Origin: an uncultured Prevotellaceae bacterium
Lineage (GTDB): Bacteria; Bacteroidota; Bacteroidia; Bacteroidales; Bacteroidaceae
DNA length: 64,000 nucleotides
Direction of reading: 5' to 3'
NCBI GenBank assembly: GCA_900313615.1
Contig: OMRP01000002.1
Location: forward strand, 62,001 to 126,000
Both the position numbers and the translations under genes were made by a program. Positions 26,002 to 34,722 of the stretch are shown in pieces (position 1 is the stretch's first letter; every line of letters starts with the position of its first letter). Under the pieces are notes generated by a model. That model did no database searches. It saw only the letters and a list, made by a program, of their open reading frames with translations, and was not told the DNA's origin.

Positions 26002-26547
26002 TTATTCCGTGAATCCCGTATGGCGCAGACCGCTCACATGATAGTGATGATAACCATAGTTTTCTGGATAAGGGTCATCGGAGAAAGAGATGTTGAAATC
26101 GATGGTATCCCAGGGTTTACCATGAAGGTTGAGTCCACCGTTCTCTACGATTTTTCCGTCCCAAACGGTAGCCTTTCCCGGCTCTTCTTCTTCATACTGT
26201 CCTTCCTCATAAACAACGTCAGTGGCAGAGAAGGTCATCGCAGAATAGTTGACATCTACGAGGAACTTGATATTCCAGAAATTATCATTCCGCAAATCAT
26301 CAATCCACATCTTTGTACTGCTGTTGTCAGCGGTATTGTAAGTGTAGAATGGGATAATTCCGCTACCGAAGATATCTTCGTAAACGACCTCGTTGTTCTC
26401 ATCAACGGCATCGACCTGCACATCCCAATAACCGCACATTTTCTCGATAGCGGTTCCGCCTGGCTTTTCATCGGTCTCGGAGTCACATGCCGTGAATCCC
26501 ACGGCCAGCAGCACACTCATGGCTGCGGAAATAAAATATTTTTTCAT
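26002..26547 (-). CDS. lipoprotein of the Bacteroidales lipid-binding hydrolase-like family (PF12888 type)
   Basis: A 181-residue lipoprotein with lipobox FTAC (Cys20). The mature part opens with KMCGYWDVQVDAVDENN and continues with short beta strands such as MWIDDLRNDNFWNIKFLVDV and AVWDGKIVENGGLNLHGK-type segments. This resembles the Lipid_bd (putative hydrolase) proteins encoded with SusC/SusD pairs; the match is by memory of the pattern and is moderate. It is the last gene of a four-gene operon (SusC-SusD-26550-26002) with only a 2-bp gap to the preceding gene. It ends at a strong terminator. No catalytic motif was recognised. Confidence 0.7.
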   Translation of the reverse strand: MKKYFISAAMSVLLAVGFTACDSETDEKPGGTAIEKMCGYWDVQVDAVDENNEVVYEDIFGSGIIPFYTYNTADNSSTKMWIDDLRNDNFWNIKFLVDVNYSAMTFSATDVVYEEGQYEEEEPGKATVWDGKIVENGGLNLHGKPWDTIDFNISFSDDPYPENYGYHHYHVSGLRHTGFTE

Positions 26548-26549
26548 AC

Positions 26550-27296
26550 TTATTCTTCTTCAGTTACAGGAACAATAGTAATGTCAAAATGATAGAGTCC
26601 GGCATAATCGATACCCCATGAGACAGCGCCTGTCTCTGGATTATAGGTACCCGGATAAGCCTCGTCGTAAGAATCTTCCCAAGCCGGCACATAACCGTTC
26701 AGAATGATAATCTCATTGTCGGCCGTGAGTTGGATGACACCTTGCATGACATACAAGCCCGGGGCATCAGCTCCATAACCAGCATACTGGTCGTAGAGAC
26801 CACCCATGAGATCGCTGACATTGAACAGGCCTGGCAACAACTGCTCCAAGCTTATCGTACAACCAGACAAATCGATTTTACCTCCAGAGGAGAGAATCGT
26901 ACAAATGGAACCAGAGGCACAGACATAGTCACCAGAGAGGTCAGTCGTAACATTGGGGTCGAAAACAGCCACTGTACGTGTTACAGACTTCTTATATCCA
27001 TCTTTATTGACAAAAGAGTAAGTGACATAATAGAATCCTGCGACACTGGTGTCTATATCCTCCAATCCTGTTGTGACGATTTGTGAAGTGATGTCAACAC
27101 CATCCAATGTGGCAGTGCATCCAGCATCGACATATTCGTCACCGAGATTCACCTCCGTAAACTCATCGCCCAGCATAGTGAAATGCGGATATGTTGTGAG
27201 CGTGGAGTCGGTGAGTGCATCATTATCATCATTGCACGCCGTGAAGCCCAACAGGACGACACAGAGTGTCATTGTATATACTAATGCTTTTTTCAT
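26550..27296 (-). CDS. surface lipoprotein with Ig-like DUF5011/DUF5012-type domains
   Basis: A 248-residue lipoprotein with lipobox FTAC (about Cys21). An immunoglobulin-like DUF5011 domain follows (about 35-110: YPHFTMLGDEFTEVNLGDEY, GFYYVTYSFVNKDGYKKSVTR). The C-terminal domain (about 115-245) is rich in Gly, Tyr and acidic residues and resembles DUF5012. Such proteins are surface-exposed partners of SusC/SusD transporters and probably bind ligand. An ATG four codons upstream (27308) is also possible; 27296 gives a cleaner signal peptide. It is in the SusC operon, 23 bp after SusD. No ligand can be inferred. Confidence 0.75.
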   Translation of the reverse strand: MKKALVYTMTLCVVLLGFTACNDDNDALTDSTLTTYPHFTMLGDEFTEVNLGDEYVDAGCTATLDGVDITSQIVTTGLEDIDTSVAGFYYVTYSFVNKDGYKKSVTRTVAVFDPNVTTDLSGDYVCASGSICTILSSGGKIDLSGCTISLEQLLPGLFNVSDLMGGLYDQYAGYGADAPGLYVMQGVIQLTADNEIIILNGYVPAWEDSYDEAYPGTYNPETGAVSWGIDYAGLYHFDITIVPVTEEE

Positions 27297-27319
27297 CGTT
27301 ATAATCATTTATAGTTAAA

Positions 27320-28816
27320 TTATTTCACATCCCAGAACACCTTTTCGTTCAAAGTCTTAGCAGTTGGCGTATTGGGGTTGAGCGAACGTGCGATACTCGG
27401 ATAGGGCACGCGCTTGGCCAGACCGCCGCCGACGATGTAGTTGACCGCTGGTTCAATCATGTCACCAGGATTATAAACGGCAGGATTCTCGAAGATATCG
27501 GCTGCTGAAGCATTAGAGAGAGCCGGCACGTCGGTACGGCGAATTTCAGACCAAGCCTCCATGTGGTCGCGCATAAACAGTGCCACCCATTTCTGCTTAT
27601 AGATAAGTGTGAGCTTGGCATTGGTGTCACCTTTCCAACTGGTTTTCGAAGCTGCGAGGAATTCACCCACAGCACCATCCTTAGCCCCTTTTGAGGTGAA
27701 GTCGGCGGTCACGCCCAATTCATAAGCCTCCTTTGCAGCCGCATCGTTACCGTTGAATCTCAACTGTACCTCGGCGATAAGGAACTGCAATTCACTCTGA
27801 GTGAAGAGATAAACAGCCATGTCGCAAGTGGCCTTGTAATTGACGAGACTCACGAAATCGTTATTATAACCTGAACTGATACCGAGCCAGTCGCCAGTAG
27901 TAGTTTTTGCACCGGGAAGCTGTCCTACGTAATCATTTGTTTCTACGCTCTTATCGAATACATATCCGATACGTGGGTCAGCAGTGGTTTTCATATAACT
28001 GATGATGGGGTATGCAGCGCAATGGTTGATGGTGCCAAGGCTGTAATAGCCGTCATACCATGGATTGTATTGTCCTGAAGCATTGGAATATACATCCCAT
28101 TTCACATCGCCAGAGAAGAAGTTGTCTAGATTGGCCACGAGTGCTTTTGCTTTGCTGGTATATTCGGTGGCGCCACCATCGATGAGACGGAGGTACATGC
28201 GGAGTCGCAATGCGTTGGCATAGCCGCGCCACTGGTTCAGGTCACCATCCAACATAGGATCGGTAAGTGTCATGTCATCGTTGCCGAGTTTCGCCTCTGC
28301 AGCGTCGAGTTCAGCGAGAACACCTTCATAAATGGTCTTTCCGTCATCCCACTTAGGCTGAGCGATTTCAACCCCACGCAGTGCCTCTGAATAGGGAGCA
28401 TCGCTGAGGTTGTCGACAAGCAGTTGGAACGCTTGTGCGCGCATGACGGTGCAAGCGAAGATGTCGGATGGGTTATCGGTCTTGGCCAGGATCTCCTGGA
28501 TATCGGTCAGAGCACCGGCATAGAGGTTCCTGTAGCAACGCACGAAGAGGTCAGAACCCTCATCGAGGTTGAGTTCGGCCAAGTCATTGTACTGGTTGGC
28601 CGTCGGAGCCTGCTCGAAATACTGTGCGAAGTAACCGGCATAATTGAACATTTGGTCGCCCACACAGTCGGCTATATAATTTTCGACAGACGGAAACAGA
28701 AGATCAGCAGTCACGTCAGTGTCGGCCGGATAGTTGGGGTCGTCGTTGATGTCGAGGTCGCAACTGGTCAGAGCTAACGCACCTACGGTGATATATAGAA
28801 ATAACTTTTTCATCAC
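27320..28816 (-). CDS. SusD/RagB-like nutrient-binding lipoprotein (SusD-like_2 type)
   Basis: A 498-residue outer-membrane lipoprotein, the lid of the SusC-type transporter. A signal peptide ends in the lipobox LTSC (Cys19), followed by DLDINDDPNYP, a typical SusD-like_2 start. The all-helical TPR-bearing body includes FAQYFEQAPTANQYNDLAEL and WRGYANALRLRMYLRLIDGG, and the C-terminus has YKQKWVALFMRDHMEAWSEIRRTDVP and KRVPYPSIARSLN. This class accompanies carbohydrate and also peptide or other transporters, so substrate is open. Start codons at 28816 and 28813 are equivalent. It follows susC by 9 bp. Confidence 0.93.
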   Translation of the reverse strand: MMKKLFLYITVGALALTSCDLDINDDPNYPADTDVTADLLFPSVENYIADCVGDQMFNYAGYFAQYFEQAPTANQYNDLAELNLDEGSDLFVRCYRNLYAGALTDIQEILAKTDNPSDIFACTVMRAQAFQLLVDNLSDAPYSEALRGVEIAQPKWDDGKTIYEGVLAELDAAEAKLGNDDMTLTDPMLDGDLNQWRGYANALRLRMYLRLIDGGATEYTSKAKALVANLDNFFSGDVKWDVYSNASGQYNPWYDGYYSLGTINHCAAYPIISYMKTTADPRIGYVFDKSVETNDYVGQLPGAKTTTGDWLGISSGYNNDFVSLVNYKATCDMAVYLFTQSELQFLIAEVQLRFNGNDAAAKEAYELGVTADFTSKGAKDGAVGEFLAASKTSWKGDTNAKLTLIYKQKWVALFMRDHMEAWSEIRRTDVPALSNASAADIFENPAVYNPGDMIEPAVNYIVGGGLAKRVPYPSIARSLNPNTPTAKTLNEKVFWDVK

Positions 28817-28825
28817 ATCTACGAA

Positions 28826-31800
28826 TTAAAATTTAACATTCACGTTGAAACCAAACTTGCGTGAGCTGGGGTTGGTCGAATATTCACCGAAGTTACCTTC
28901 GAGGTCGTTACCGAACGATGTTGTCTCGGGATCGATGAAGGTGTTGCTCTTCGGAGTCCACAAGAAGAGGTTGTTGCCGAACAATGACAATGATACACCT
29001 GTAAGGAATGTCTTGGTTAGCCACTGACTAGGCAGTTCCCAAGTAAGGACTACGCTACGCAGTTTCAGGTAGGTCTTATCCACGAGGAAGGTGGCATCCA
29101 TTTCCTCACCACCAGCATCCCAGAATGTGAACATATTGGTCGGTGTGAGCGGAGTGGTATTGGGGCTATAAGTCACATTACCCGCCTCGTCAGTCACAGC
29201 TACCACAGAGTTGGGGATAACCCACGGATTACGATCGTTGTAAGCCGTCTGCATTGCGTTACCGGTGAAGTACTGGATATCCTTTGTACGCGAGAACATC
29301 AGGCCACCCTTACGGTAGTCGAAGTTAACAGCAAGCGACACACCTTTATATTTCAGTGTGGTTCCGAAGCCCATCATGTATTTATGGTTCATGGAGCCAA
29401 TGGCCTCAATGTCGGCGGTAGCAACGGGCAGACCCTTATCGTTGACAACGATATGTCCTTCTGGGTCTCTCTTAGCTGTGTAAGCCTTGAAAATACCGAG
29501 TTCTTCACCTTCAATGGCATAGAGTCCCGTACCGCCAGTGAATCCATAAATCTGCGCCTCGCCTCCAAGTTCATCGGGCAGGTCGAGCACTTTGTTGTTG
29601 TTCTTGGTGAAGTTCCAAGAGAGATCCCACTGGAAGTCGCGTGTCTTGACTGGGGTGACGTTGACAAGCAACTCTATACCCTGGTTGCGCACCTTACCGA
29701 GGTTAGTGTTCATGGCTGTGTAACCCGATGCTGGATCCATGTTCAGCGAGAAGATCTGTTTGTCGGTGTTACGGTTGTAGTATGAGAAGTCAAACGACAA
29801 GCGGTTCTGGAAGAACGCCATGTTAAGGCCAATCTCGAATTCTGTTGACATCTCAGGGCTGAGGGAGTTACTGCCCAGCACATTTCCCATGGTGAAAGCG
29901 TTGGTACCCGTCTTGGTAAAGGGGAAATTACTGGATCCCCACCCTGAAGAGCTGGCACCGGCCTGTGCATAAACAGACTTTGTCATATAGACGTTGGCAT
30001 CGTTACCTGTCTTACCCCAAGCTGCACGCAGTTTACCAAAGGTGACATATTTCTTGATGTCATCGTTGAGCAGTTCGGTAAAGATCCAGCTGGCGGTGAT
30101 GCCAGGATAGAAGAACGAGCGGTTGCCTTTTGGCAGTGTCGACGACCAGTCGTTACGTGCCGTCAGTGTGAGATACAGCATATTGCGCCATGCCAATTCG
30201 GTCTGTGCATAGATACCGATGAGACGGCGTTTGCTCAGATAAGTATCAACAGTAGGTATTTCCGACGAGTTGCTCAGGTTATACCATGTAGGAATGGTAA
30301 GGTTGTCGACCGAAGAATATAAGTAAGAATACTTACGTTCATTGCCATTAAGACCAGCCACTGCATTGAAGTGCAGATCCTCGATGAGGTCTTTGTCGAA
30401 CGTAACCATGAGGTCGTGGTTGATTTCACGTTGACGTATAGTCTGTTGGGAGACGCTACCCGTCTCACCGACGAGGTCTCCACCATTGGCTGTGCCTTCG
30501 AAAAGTTTCTCGAGGTTAGGCTGTCCCGTATTGCGGTGTCCTGTCTGTGTGTCAAGACCGAAGCGGTAGGTCAGACGGAAATATTTCAGGAAGTCATAGT
30601 CAAGTTGCAGTTTGCCGTAGAAACGTGATGCCTCGTAGTTGTTGAGGTAGTTCTCCAGGATATAATACGGGTTGGTCACGCCGTAAGGAGTATAGTAATA
30701 ACCCGGAGTGTTGAAGGGGTTGCTGAGGTCTTGCATCTCAGCGATACTGATATCACGCGGGGTCTGCATAATGGCGTTGTACATAGAGCCTGTCTTCTGA
30801 CCTGTTGTCACGAAGTCGTTGGAGTTCCAAGCGTAGTTGACAGACATGCTGAGCGTTACATCCTTGATTTTGTGGCTAGCGCGTCCTGCGAATGTGTATT
30901 TGCGGTAGGAGTCAGCATCTGTGGGGATGATACCGTCTTCCTTGATTTGCGAAAGCGAGAGGAAGAAGGTGGATGCATCGGTAGCGCCGTTGAGCGATAC
31001 ACTGTTGGAATAGCGGAAACCTGTGTCGAAGAAGTCCTGCATGTTCGACGGGATGGCCACATACGACTTCATGTGCTGCTGATAGTCATAAATCATACCA
31101 TAACGAAGGATGGAGCCATCGAACTTCGGACCCCATGAACCGTTCTCTATCTCGGTATGATTACCATACCAACCCATACCGAAGTCGTTTTGCTGTTGCG
31201 GCAGACGCAGCACTTTTTCCCACTGCAAGCCACCATTGTACTCAATTCCGAGGCCTTTGGCCTGCTTCGAACCACTCTTGGTGGTAATGAGGATGACACC
31301 GTTAGCGGCACGGCTACCATAAAGAGCTGTAGCTGCGGCACCTTTCAGCACCGTCATGTTTTCCACGTCGTCGGGGTTGACCACGCTGGCACCATTACCG
31401 AAGTCATAACCGTTGTCCAAGCCGTTGTCGCTAAATACCGCAGAGTTGACCATTGGCACACCGTCAATGACATACAGCGGTTGGTTGCTACCACTGAGCG
31501 AACTGATACCACGGATGATGACCGCATTGGAGGAACCTGGATCGGATGAGGTACTCGAGATGGATACACCTGCCACCTTACCGGCCAAACTCGACATGAT
31601 GTCGTTGGTACGCGCCTGTGCTATCTCGTCGCCCAATACCTGGGTGGCTGAATAACCGATGGCCTTTGCCGAACGTTTGATGCCGAGGGCGGTTACCACC
31701 ACCTCGTCGAGCAGGTTGTCGTCGGAAACGAGAGCGATGGTCATGCCATTGCGTGCACGTACCGTCTGAGTGGCGTAACCAAGGTAGGACACTTGCAGAT

Positions 31801-32008
31801 CAGCATTGCTGTTAGGCACTGACAGGGAGAAACGGCCGTTGGCATCGGTTACCGTTCCCTGTTGCGTGCCCACGATGCGGATGGTGGCTCCCACGATGGG
31901 TTCGCCATCCTCCTGCGTCACCACGCTTCCCGTGATGGTCGTCTGCGCCCATGCCATTCCCACACTAAGGAAGAGCATGGCAAGAAGAATTGTCAAACTT
32001 TTTTTCAT
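28826..32008 (-). CDS. SusC/RagA-family TonB-dependent outer-membrane transporter
   Basis: A 1060-residue outer-membrane receptor that imports a ligand captured by the SusD partner, using TonB energy. A signal peptide ends at MAWAQ (about residue 22). A carboxypeptidase-regulatory-like domain follows (23-105: ITGSVVTQEDGEPIVGATI). The plug (about 115-235) holds the SusC signature ALYGSRAANGVILITTK, and a 22-strand barrel ends in a terminal aromatic residue (FGFNVNVKF). ATG 32008 gives a normal signal; an in-frame ATG at 32017 is possible. It is first gene of a four-gene operon with a long (about 165-nt) leader. No extracytoplasmic sigma/anti-sigma pair or glycosidase lies next to it. Confidence 0.95.
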   Translation of the reverse strand: MKKSLTILLAMLFLSVGMAWAQTTITGSVVTQEDGEPIVGATIRIVGTQQGTVTDANGRFSLSVPNSNADLQVSYLGYATQTVRARNGMTIALVSDDNLLDEVVVTALGIKRSAKAIGYSATQVLGDEIAQARTNDIMSSLAGKVAGVSISSTSSDPGSSNAVIIRGISSLSGSNQPLYVIDGVPMVNSAVFSDNGLDNGYDFGNGASVVNPDDVENMTVLKGAAATALYGSRAANGVILITTKSGSKQAKGLGIEYNGGLQWEKVLRLPQQQNDFGMGWYGNHTEIENGSWGPKFDGSILRYGMIYDYQQHMKSYVAIPSNMQDFFDTGFRYSNSVSLNGATDASTFFLSLSQIKEDGIIPTDADSYRKYTFAGRASHKIKDVTLSMSVNYAWNSNDFVTTGQKTGSMYNAIMQTPRDISIAEMQDLSNPFNTPGYYYTPYGVTNPYYILENYLNNYEASRFYGKLQLDYDFLKYFRLTYRFGLDTQTGHRNTGQPNLEKLFEGTANGGDLVGETGSVSQQTIRQREINHDLMVTFDKDLIEDLHFNAVAGLNGNERKYSYLYSSVDNLTIPTWYNLSNSSEIPTVDTYLSKRRLIGIYAQTELAWRNMLYLTLTARNDWSSTLPKGNRSFFYPGITASWIFTELLNDDIKKYVTFGKLRAAWGKTGNDANVYMTKSVYAQAGASSSGWGSSNFPFTKTGTNAFTMGNVLGSNSLSPEMSTEFEIGLNMAFFQNRLSFDFSYYNRNTDKQIFSLNMDPASGYTAMNTNLGKVRNQGIELLVNVTPVKTRDFQWDLSWNFTKNNNKVLDLPDELGGEAQIYGFTGGTGLYAIEGEELGIFKAYTAKRDPEGHIVVNDKGLPVATADIEAIGSMNHKYMMGFGTTLKYKGVSLAVNFDYRKGGLMFSRTKDIQYFTGNAMQTAYNDRNPWVIPNSVVAVTDEAGNVTYSPNTTPLTPTNMFTFWDAGGEEMDATFLVDKTYLKLRSVVLTWELPSQWLTKTFLTGVSLSLFGNNLFLWTPKSNTFIDPETTSFGNDLEGNFGEYSTNPSSRKFGFNVNVKF

Positions 32009-32178
32009 AAAGCACACTTGTTATGTAGTTAAAATAAAGTCCGCCAAATAAAGTGGCATATCAGCCTACCACTTCCAATCTAATTCTTTTCTTTCTTTCA
32101 AAAATTCAATATCGCAAGCAAACGGGCGTTATATGCTACAAACCAAAAGTAAACTTACGACCCGCCCTAATGATTATG

Positions 32179-32186
32179 CAAATGTA
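32179..32186 (-). promoter_or_regulatory. -7 promoter box of the SusC/SusD operon
   Basis: TACATTTG on the minus strand, about 170 nt before the susC start, leaving a long untranslated leader. No -33 TTTG was seen at standard spacing. Confidence 0.5.
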
Positions 32187-32329
32187 AAGCTTAGCAGGAC
32201 GAAAAACCGATAAAGTAAATAAAAATTAAATTAAATTAACTTAAATATGAGTATTTCTGAATAAATATTCAACAAATATTCCCAAAACTAAATCACTCAA
32301 TAGACTAATGAAAAGGGAATGGGGCATAA

Positions 32330-32364
32330 CAAAATTGGCCGCTGTAACCCAGCAGCCAATTTTG
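32330..32364 (-). terminator. intrinsic terminator after the LpxA-like gene
   Basis: CAAAATTGGC (32330-32339) pairs with GCCAATTTTG (32355-32364) and the stem continues inward through GCTG/CAGC. On the minus strand the stem ends in TTTTG. Confidence 0.65.
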
Positions 32365-32447
32365 ATATGTCAGTTTCCTAGAGATGATAGGATGTTCTTA
32401 GAAGGCCCAAGAAATAGGAAGACCTTATCCCTAAAGAATATGGAAAA

Positions 32448-33227
32448 TTACATCTTTCCGATGATTCCCGCCTTGGAAGACCCGAGAAAAGAGATGATGT
32501 TCTGGATTTCAGGGCTGTCGGGCACCTGGTCACGGATTTGGAGCATGCTATCGTAGACACTCTGCTGTCCGAGGAACACCAGACGGTAGGCATTGGCAAT
32601 ATGCTTTTGTATTTTTTCGTCTATGCCATAGTGTGTGAGCATGGTGTTGTTGACACCCTGGTAACGTGCAGGCATGCCGCCAGCCAACACATAAGGTGGC
32701 ACATCCTTGGAGAACGTTGTACCAGCGGTGACCATGGAACCCTCTCCCACACGCGTCTTGGCATTTTCGATGACACCCGATGAGAAAATCACGCCATTGC
32801 CAATCTCGCAATCGCCCGCTATTTTCGTACCGTAACCAAACACGCATGCATTGCCCACCTTCGTGTCATGCGAGATATGGGCACCTTCCATGAGGAAATT
32901 GTCGTTGCCGATAACCGTCTTTCCACTGGTATGTGTGGCACGGTTAATGACCACATTCTCGCGGATGATATTGTTGTCGCCAATGATGAGTTCGCTTTTC
33001 TCACCATGGAATTCGAAATCCTGCGGCAGGGCGCCGATAACCGACCCTTGGTGTATCTTGTTCTTCTTGCCGATGCGTGATCCATTAAGGATGCTCACAA
33101 AGGGGAAAATGATGCAGCCATCACCTATTTCCACGTCGCCTTCGATATATACGAAGGGGAATATCTTGCAATTATCGCCGATTTTCGCCTTTGGGTCGAT
33201 TTCGGCTCTTGGGGATATTTCGTTCAT
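32448..33227 (-). CDS. LpxA-like left-handed beta-helix acyltransferase (divergent)
   Basis: A 259-residue hexapeptide-repeat protein. Isoleucine-rich hexapeptide repeats (AKIGDN, VEIGDG, SRIGKK) run through residues 8-165. The LpxA signature ALPQDFEFHGEKSELIIGDN and IRENVVINRAT are present. True LpxA transfers 3-hydroxyacyl chains from ACP to UDP-GlcNAc in lipid A synthesis. His117 and His120 (GAHISHD) match the E. coli catalytic pair. However, the histidine of HQF is replaced (IENAK at 153-157) and the RRGF block is THYGI. This is therefore better read as an LpxA paralogue with an altered substrate, not the housekeeping enzyme. It is 64 bp after the efflux outer-membrane gene, possibly in the same operon. 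Confidence 0.85.
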   Translation of the reverse strand: MNEISPRAEIDPKAKIGDNCKIFPFVYIEGDVEIGDGCIIFPFVSILNGSRIGKKNKIHQGSVIGALPQDFEFHGEKSELIIGDNNIIRENVVINRATHTSGKTVIGNDNFLMEGAHISHDTKVGNACVFGYGTKIAGDCEIGNGVIFSSGVIENAKTRVGEGSMVTAGTTFSKDVPPYVLAGGMPARYQGVNNTMLTHYGIDEKIQKHIANAYRLVFLGQQSVYDSMLQIRDQVPDSPEIQNIISFLGSSKAGIIGKM

Positions 33228-33237
33228 TGCGTTTTAC

Positions 33238-33290
33238 TAAATGATAAATGACAAATGATAAATGACAAAAGATAAATGACAAAGATTCAC
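33238..33290. repeat. AAATGATAAATGACAA tandem repeat
   Basis: About five copies of a 9- to 10-bp word (aaatgacaaatgata) fill the gap between the outer-membrane factor gene and the LpxA-like gene. Confidence 0.65.
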
Positions 33291-33291
33291 A

Positions 33292-34677
33292 TCATTTTCC
33301 ACCGCCGCCAAGAGCAGTCCAGAGACTTACCACGGCCTGCATCTTGTAGAAATCGTCGGTTACCTTCGATATTTGGGCATTGAGCAGAGACTGTTGTGCA
33401 CCAATCACCTCAAGATAAGTGCTCGACGAACTGGCGAACAACATCCGTGTATGCTCCACGTTTTTCTCCAACACCTCTATCTGGTGTGCCTCCAGTTCCG
33501 CTTTCTCAGCCGACGAGTGGTACTGCACGAGCGCATTGCTCACCTCGCTGCCCGCTTGCAACACCGCGTGCTGCCAAGTGTTGAACGCCTGTTGTTCCTG
33601 AGCCTCAGCCACCCGCAGTCCTGCAGTGAGTTGTCCGCGCATGAAGATGGGCTGCACCAACGAGCCCACGATGGAGAACAACCACTTGCCCGGATTGACG
33701 ATGGCACCACCTCCACTGTTCGTGAAAGCGCCCGACGGCGAGATGGTGATGGATGGATAGAAGCGACTGCGCGCCGTCTCTACGTTATAGAAGCAGGAAG
33801 CCAGTTGCATCTCTGCCGCATGCACGTCGGCGCGGTTGGCCAGCAGTTGAAAACCGATACCCGTGCTGAACTCCGATGGCAGCGACTGATCTTCCAGTTT
33901 TCCTCGTTCAATGGTCTGCGCTGGTTGTCCGATGAGCAGCGAGAGCGAATTTTCCACCTCTCTGATTTGTCGCTGCATGTCGGTAGACTGAGCCTGCACC
34001 GAGTAGTAGTTGGCTTCCGCACTCTGCACACTTGTGGAACGAGCCCTTCCGAGGTCCATCTGCAGTTTCATCATGTCCCACGTGTCCTTGGTGAGCGTCG
34101 TCATGTCGTTGAGTATCTGCATCTGCTTATCCAGCATCAGCAGCGTGTAATACATATTGGCGATGCCTGCGATAACATTCGACTGCACCACCACCTGATA
34201 ATCCTTTGTGGCAAGCAACGACACCTGAGCGCTACGCTTCTGCGATAGCAGGTTGCCAAAGAGGTCGACGCTCCATGACGCAGAGACCGGCAATTGGTAT
34301 GTCTTTGCCGCTCCATTGCCGTCCCACCATCCGATGGTTCCCTGCGGTGAGAACGTGAATTGCGGCAAGAAAGCCAGTTTCGATGCTTTCAGCTGAGCCT
34401 CAGCCATCTGCACGTTGAGTGCGGCATTGAGCAGGTCGGTGTTGTGTGCCAATCCCGCGTCGATGAGTCGCTGCAGGTATGGGTCTGTGAAGAGGCTGCG
34501 CCACGGCAGGTTGCCGAAGGAAGCCGTGTCGGTGGCCACGAGCGTATCAGTGAGCGACACGTTGTCGCGGAAGATGCCCGACGTGTTCACATCCGGTCTT
34601 TCATATTTCTGGTATAGTCCGCAACTGGCGAAGAGCACTATTGCCGCGACCATACATACGAATGTTAGTTTTTTCAT
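33292..34677 (-). CDS. RND efflux outer-membrane factor lipoprotein (TolC/NodT family)
   Basis: A 461-residue outer-membrane channel subunit that completes a tripartite RND pump. The lipobox FASC gives Cys19. Two tandem OEP domains (about 60-245 and 265-455) share the expected repeats: LIDAGLAHNTDLLNAALNVQ and, in the second half, LLANRADVHAAEMQLAS with ARSRFYPSITISPSGAF. Long amphipathic helices rich in Ala/Gln/Glu form the periplasmic tunnel. It is the third gene of the operon (adaptor-pump-channel), 45 bp after the pump. Substrate cannot be told from sequence. Confidence 0.93.
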   Translation of the reverse strand: MKKLTFVCMVAAIVLFASCGLYQKYERPDVNTSGIFRDNVSLTDTLVATDTASFGNLPWRSLFTDPYLQRLIDAGLAHNTDLLNAALNVQMAEAQLKASKLAFLPQFTFSPQGTIGWWDGNGAAKTYQLPVSASWSVDLFGNLLSQKRSAQVSLLATKDYQVVVQSNVIAGIANMYYTLLMLDKQMQILNDMTTLTKDTWDMMKLQMDLGRARSTSVQSAEANYYSVQAQSTDMQRQIREVENSLSLLIGQPAQTIERGKLEDQSLPSEFSTGIGFQLLANRADVHAAEMQLASCFYNVETARSRFYPSITISPSGAFTNSGGGAIVNPGKWLFSIVGSLVQPIFMRGQLTAGLRVAEAQEQQAFNTWQHAVLQAGSEVSNALVQYHSSAEKAELEAHQIEVLEKNVEHTRMLFASSSSTYLEVIGAQQSLLNAQISKVTDDFYKMQAVVSLWTALGGGGK

Positions 34678-34722
34678 TGACTATCTGTTTTACGGGCGGG
34701 CACACAGACCCACCCCTCCGTG

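Larger units (their letters stand above)
32009..32447. other. intergenic region between susC and the LpxA-like gene
   Basis: 439 bp. It holds the susC leader and -7 box (32179-32186) and the LpxA-like gene's terminator (32330-32364). The stretch 32187-32329 is AT-rich with no gene or RNA that I recognise. The stretch 32365-32447 is unremarkable; a short plus-strand frame through it runs into the LpxA-like gene and is discounted. Confidence 0.7.

Noticed and set aside
32308-32556. Plus-strand 82-codon frame
   Set aside because: It crosses the terminator and the 3' end of the LpxA-like gene on the other strand and has no features of a real protein.
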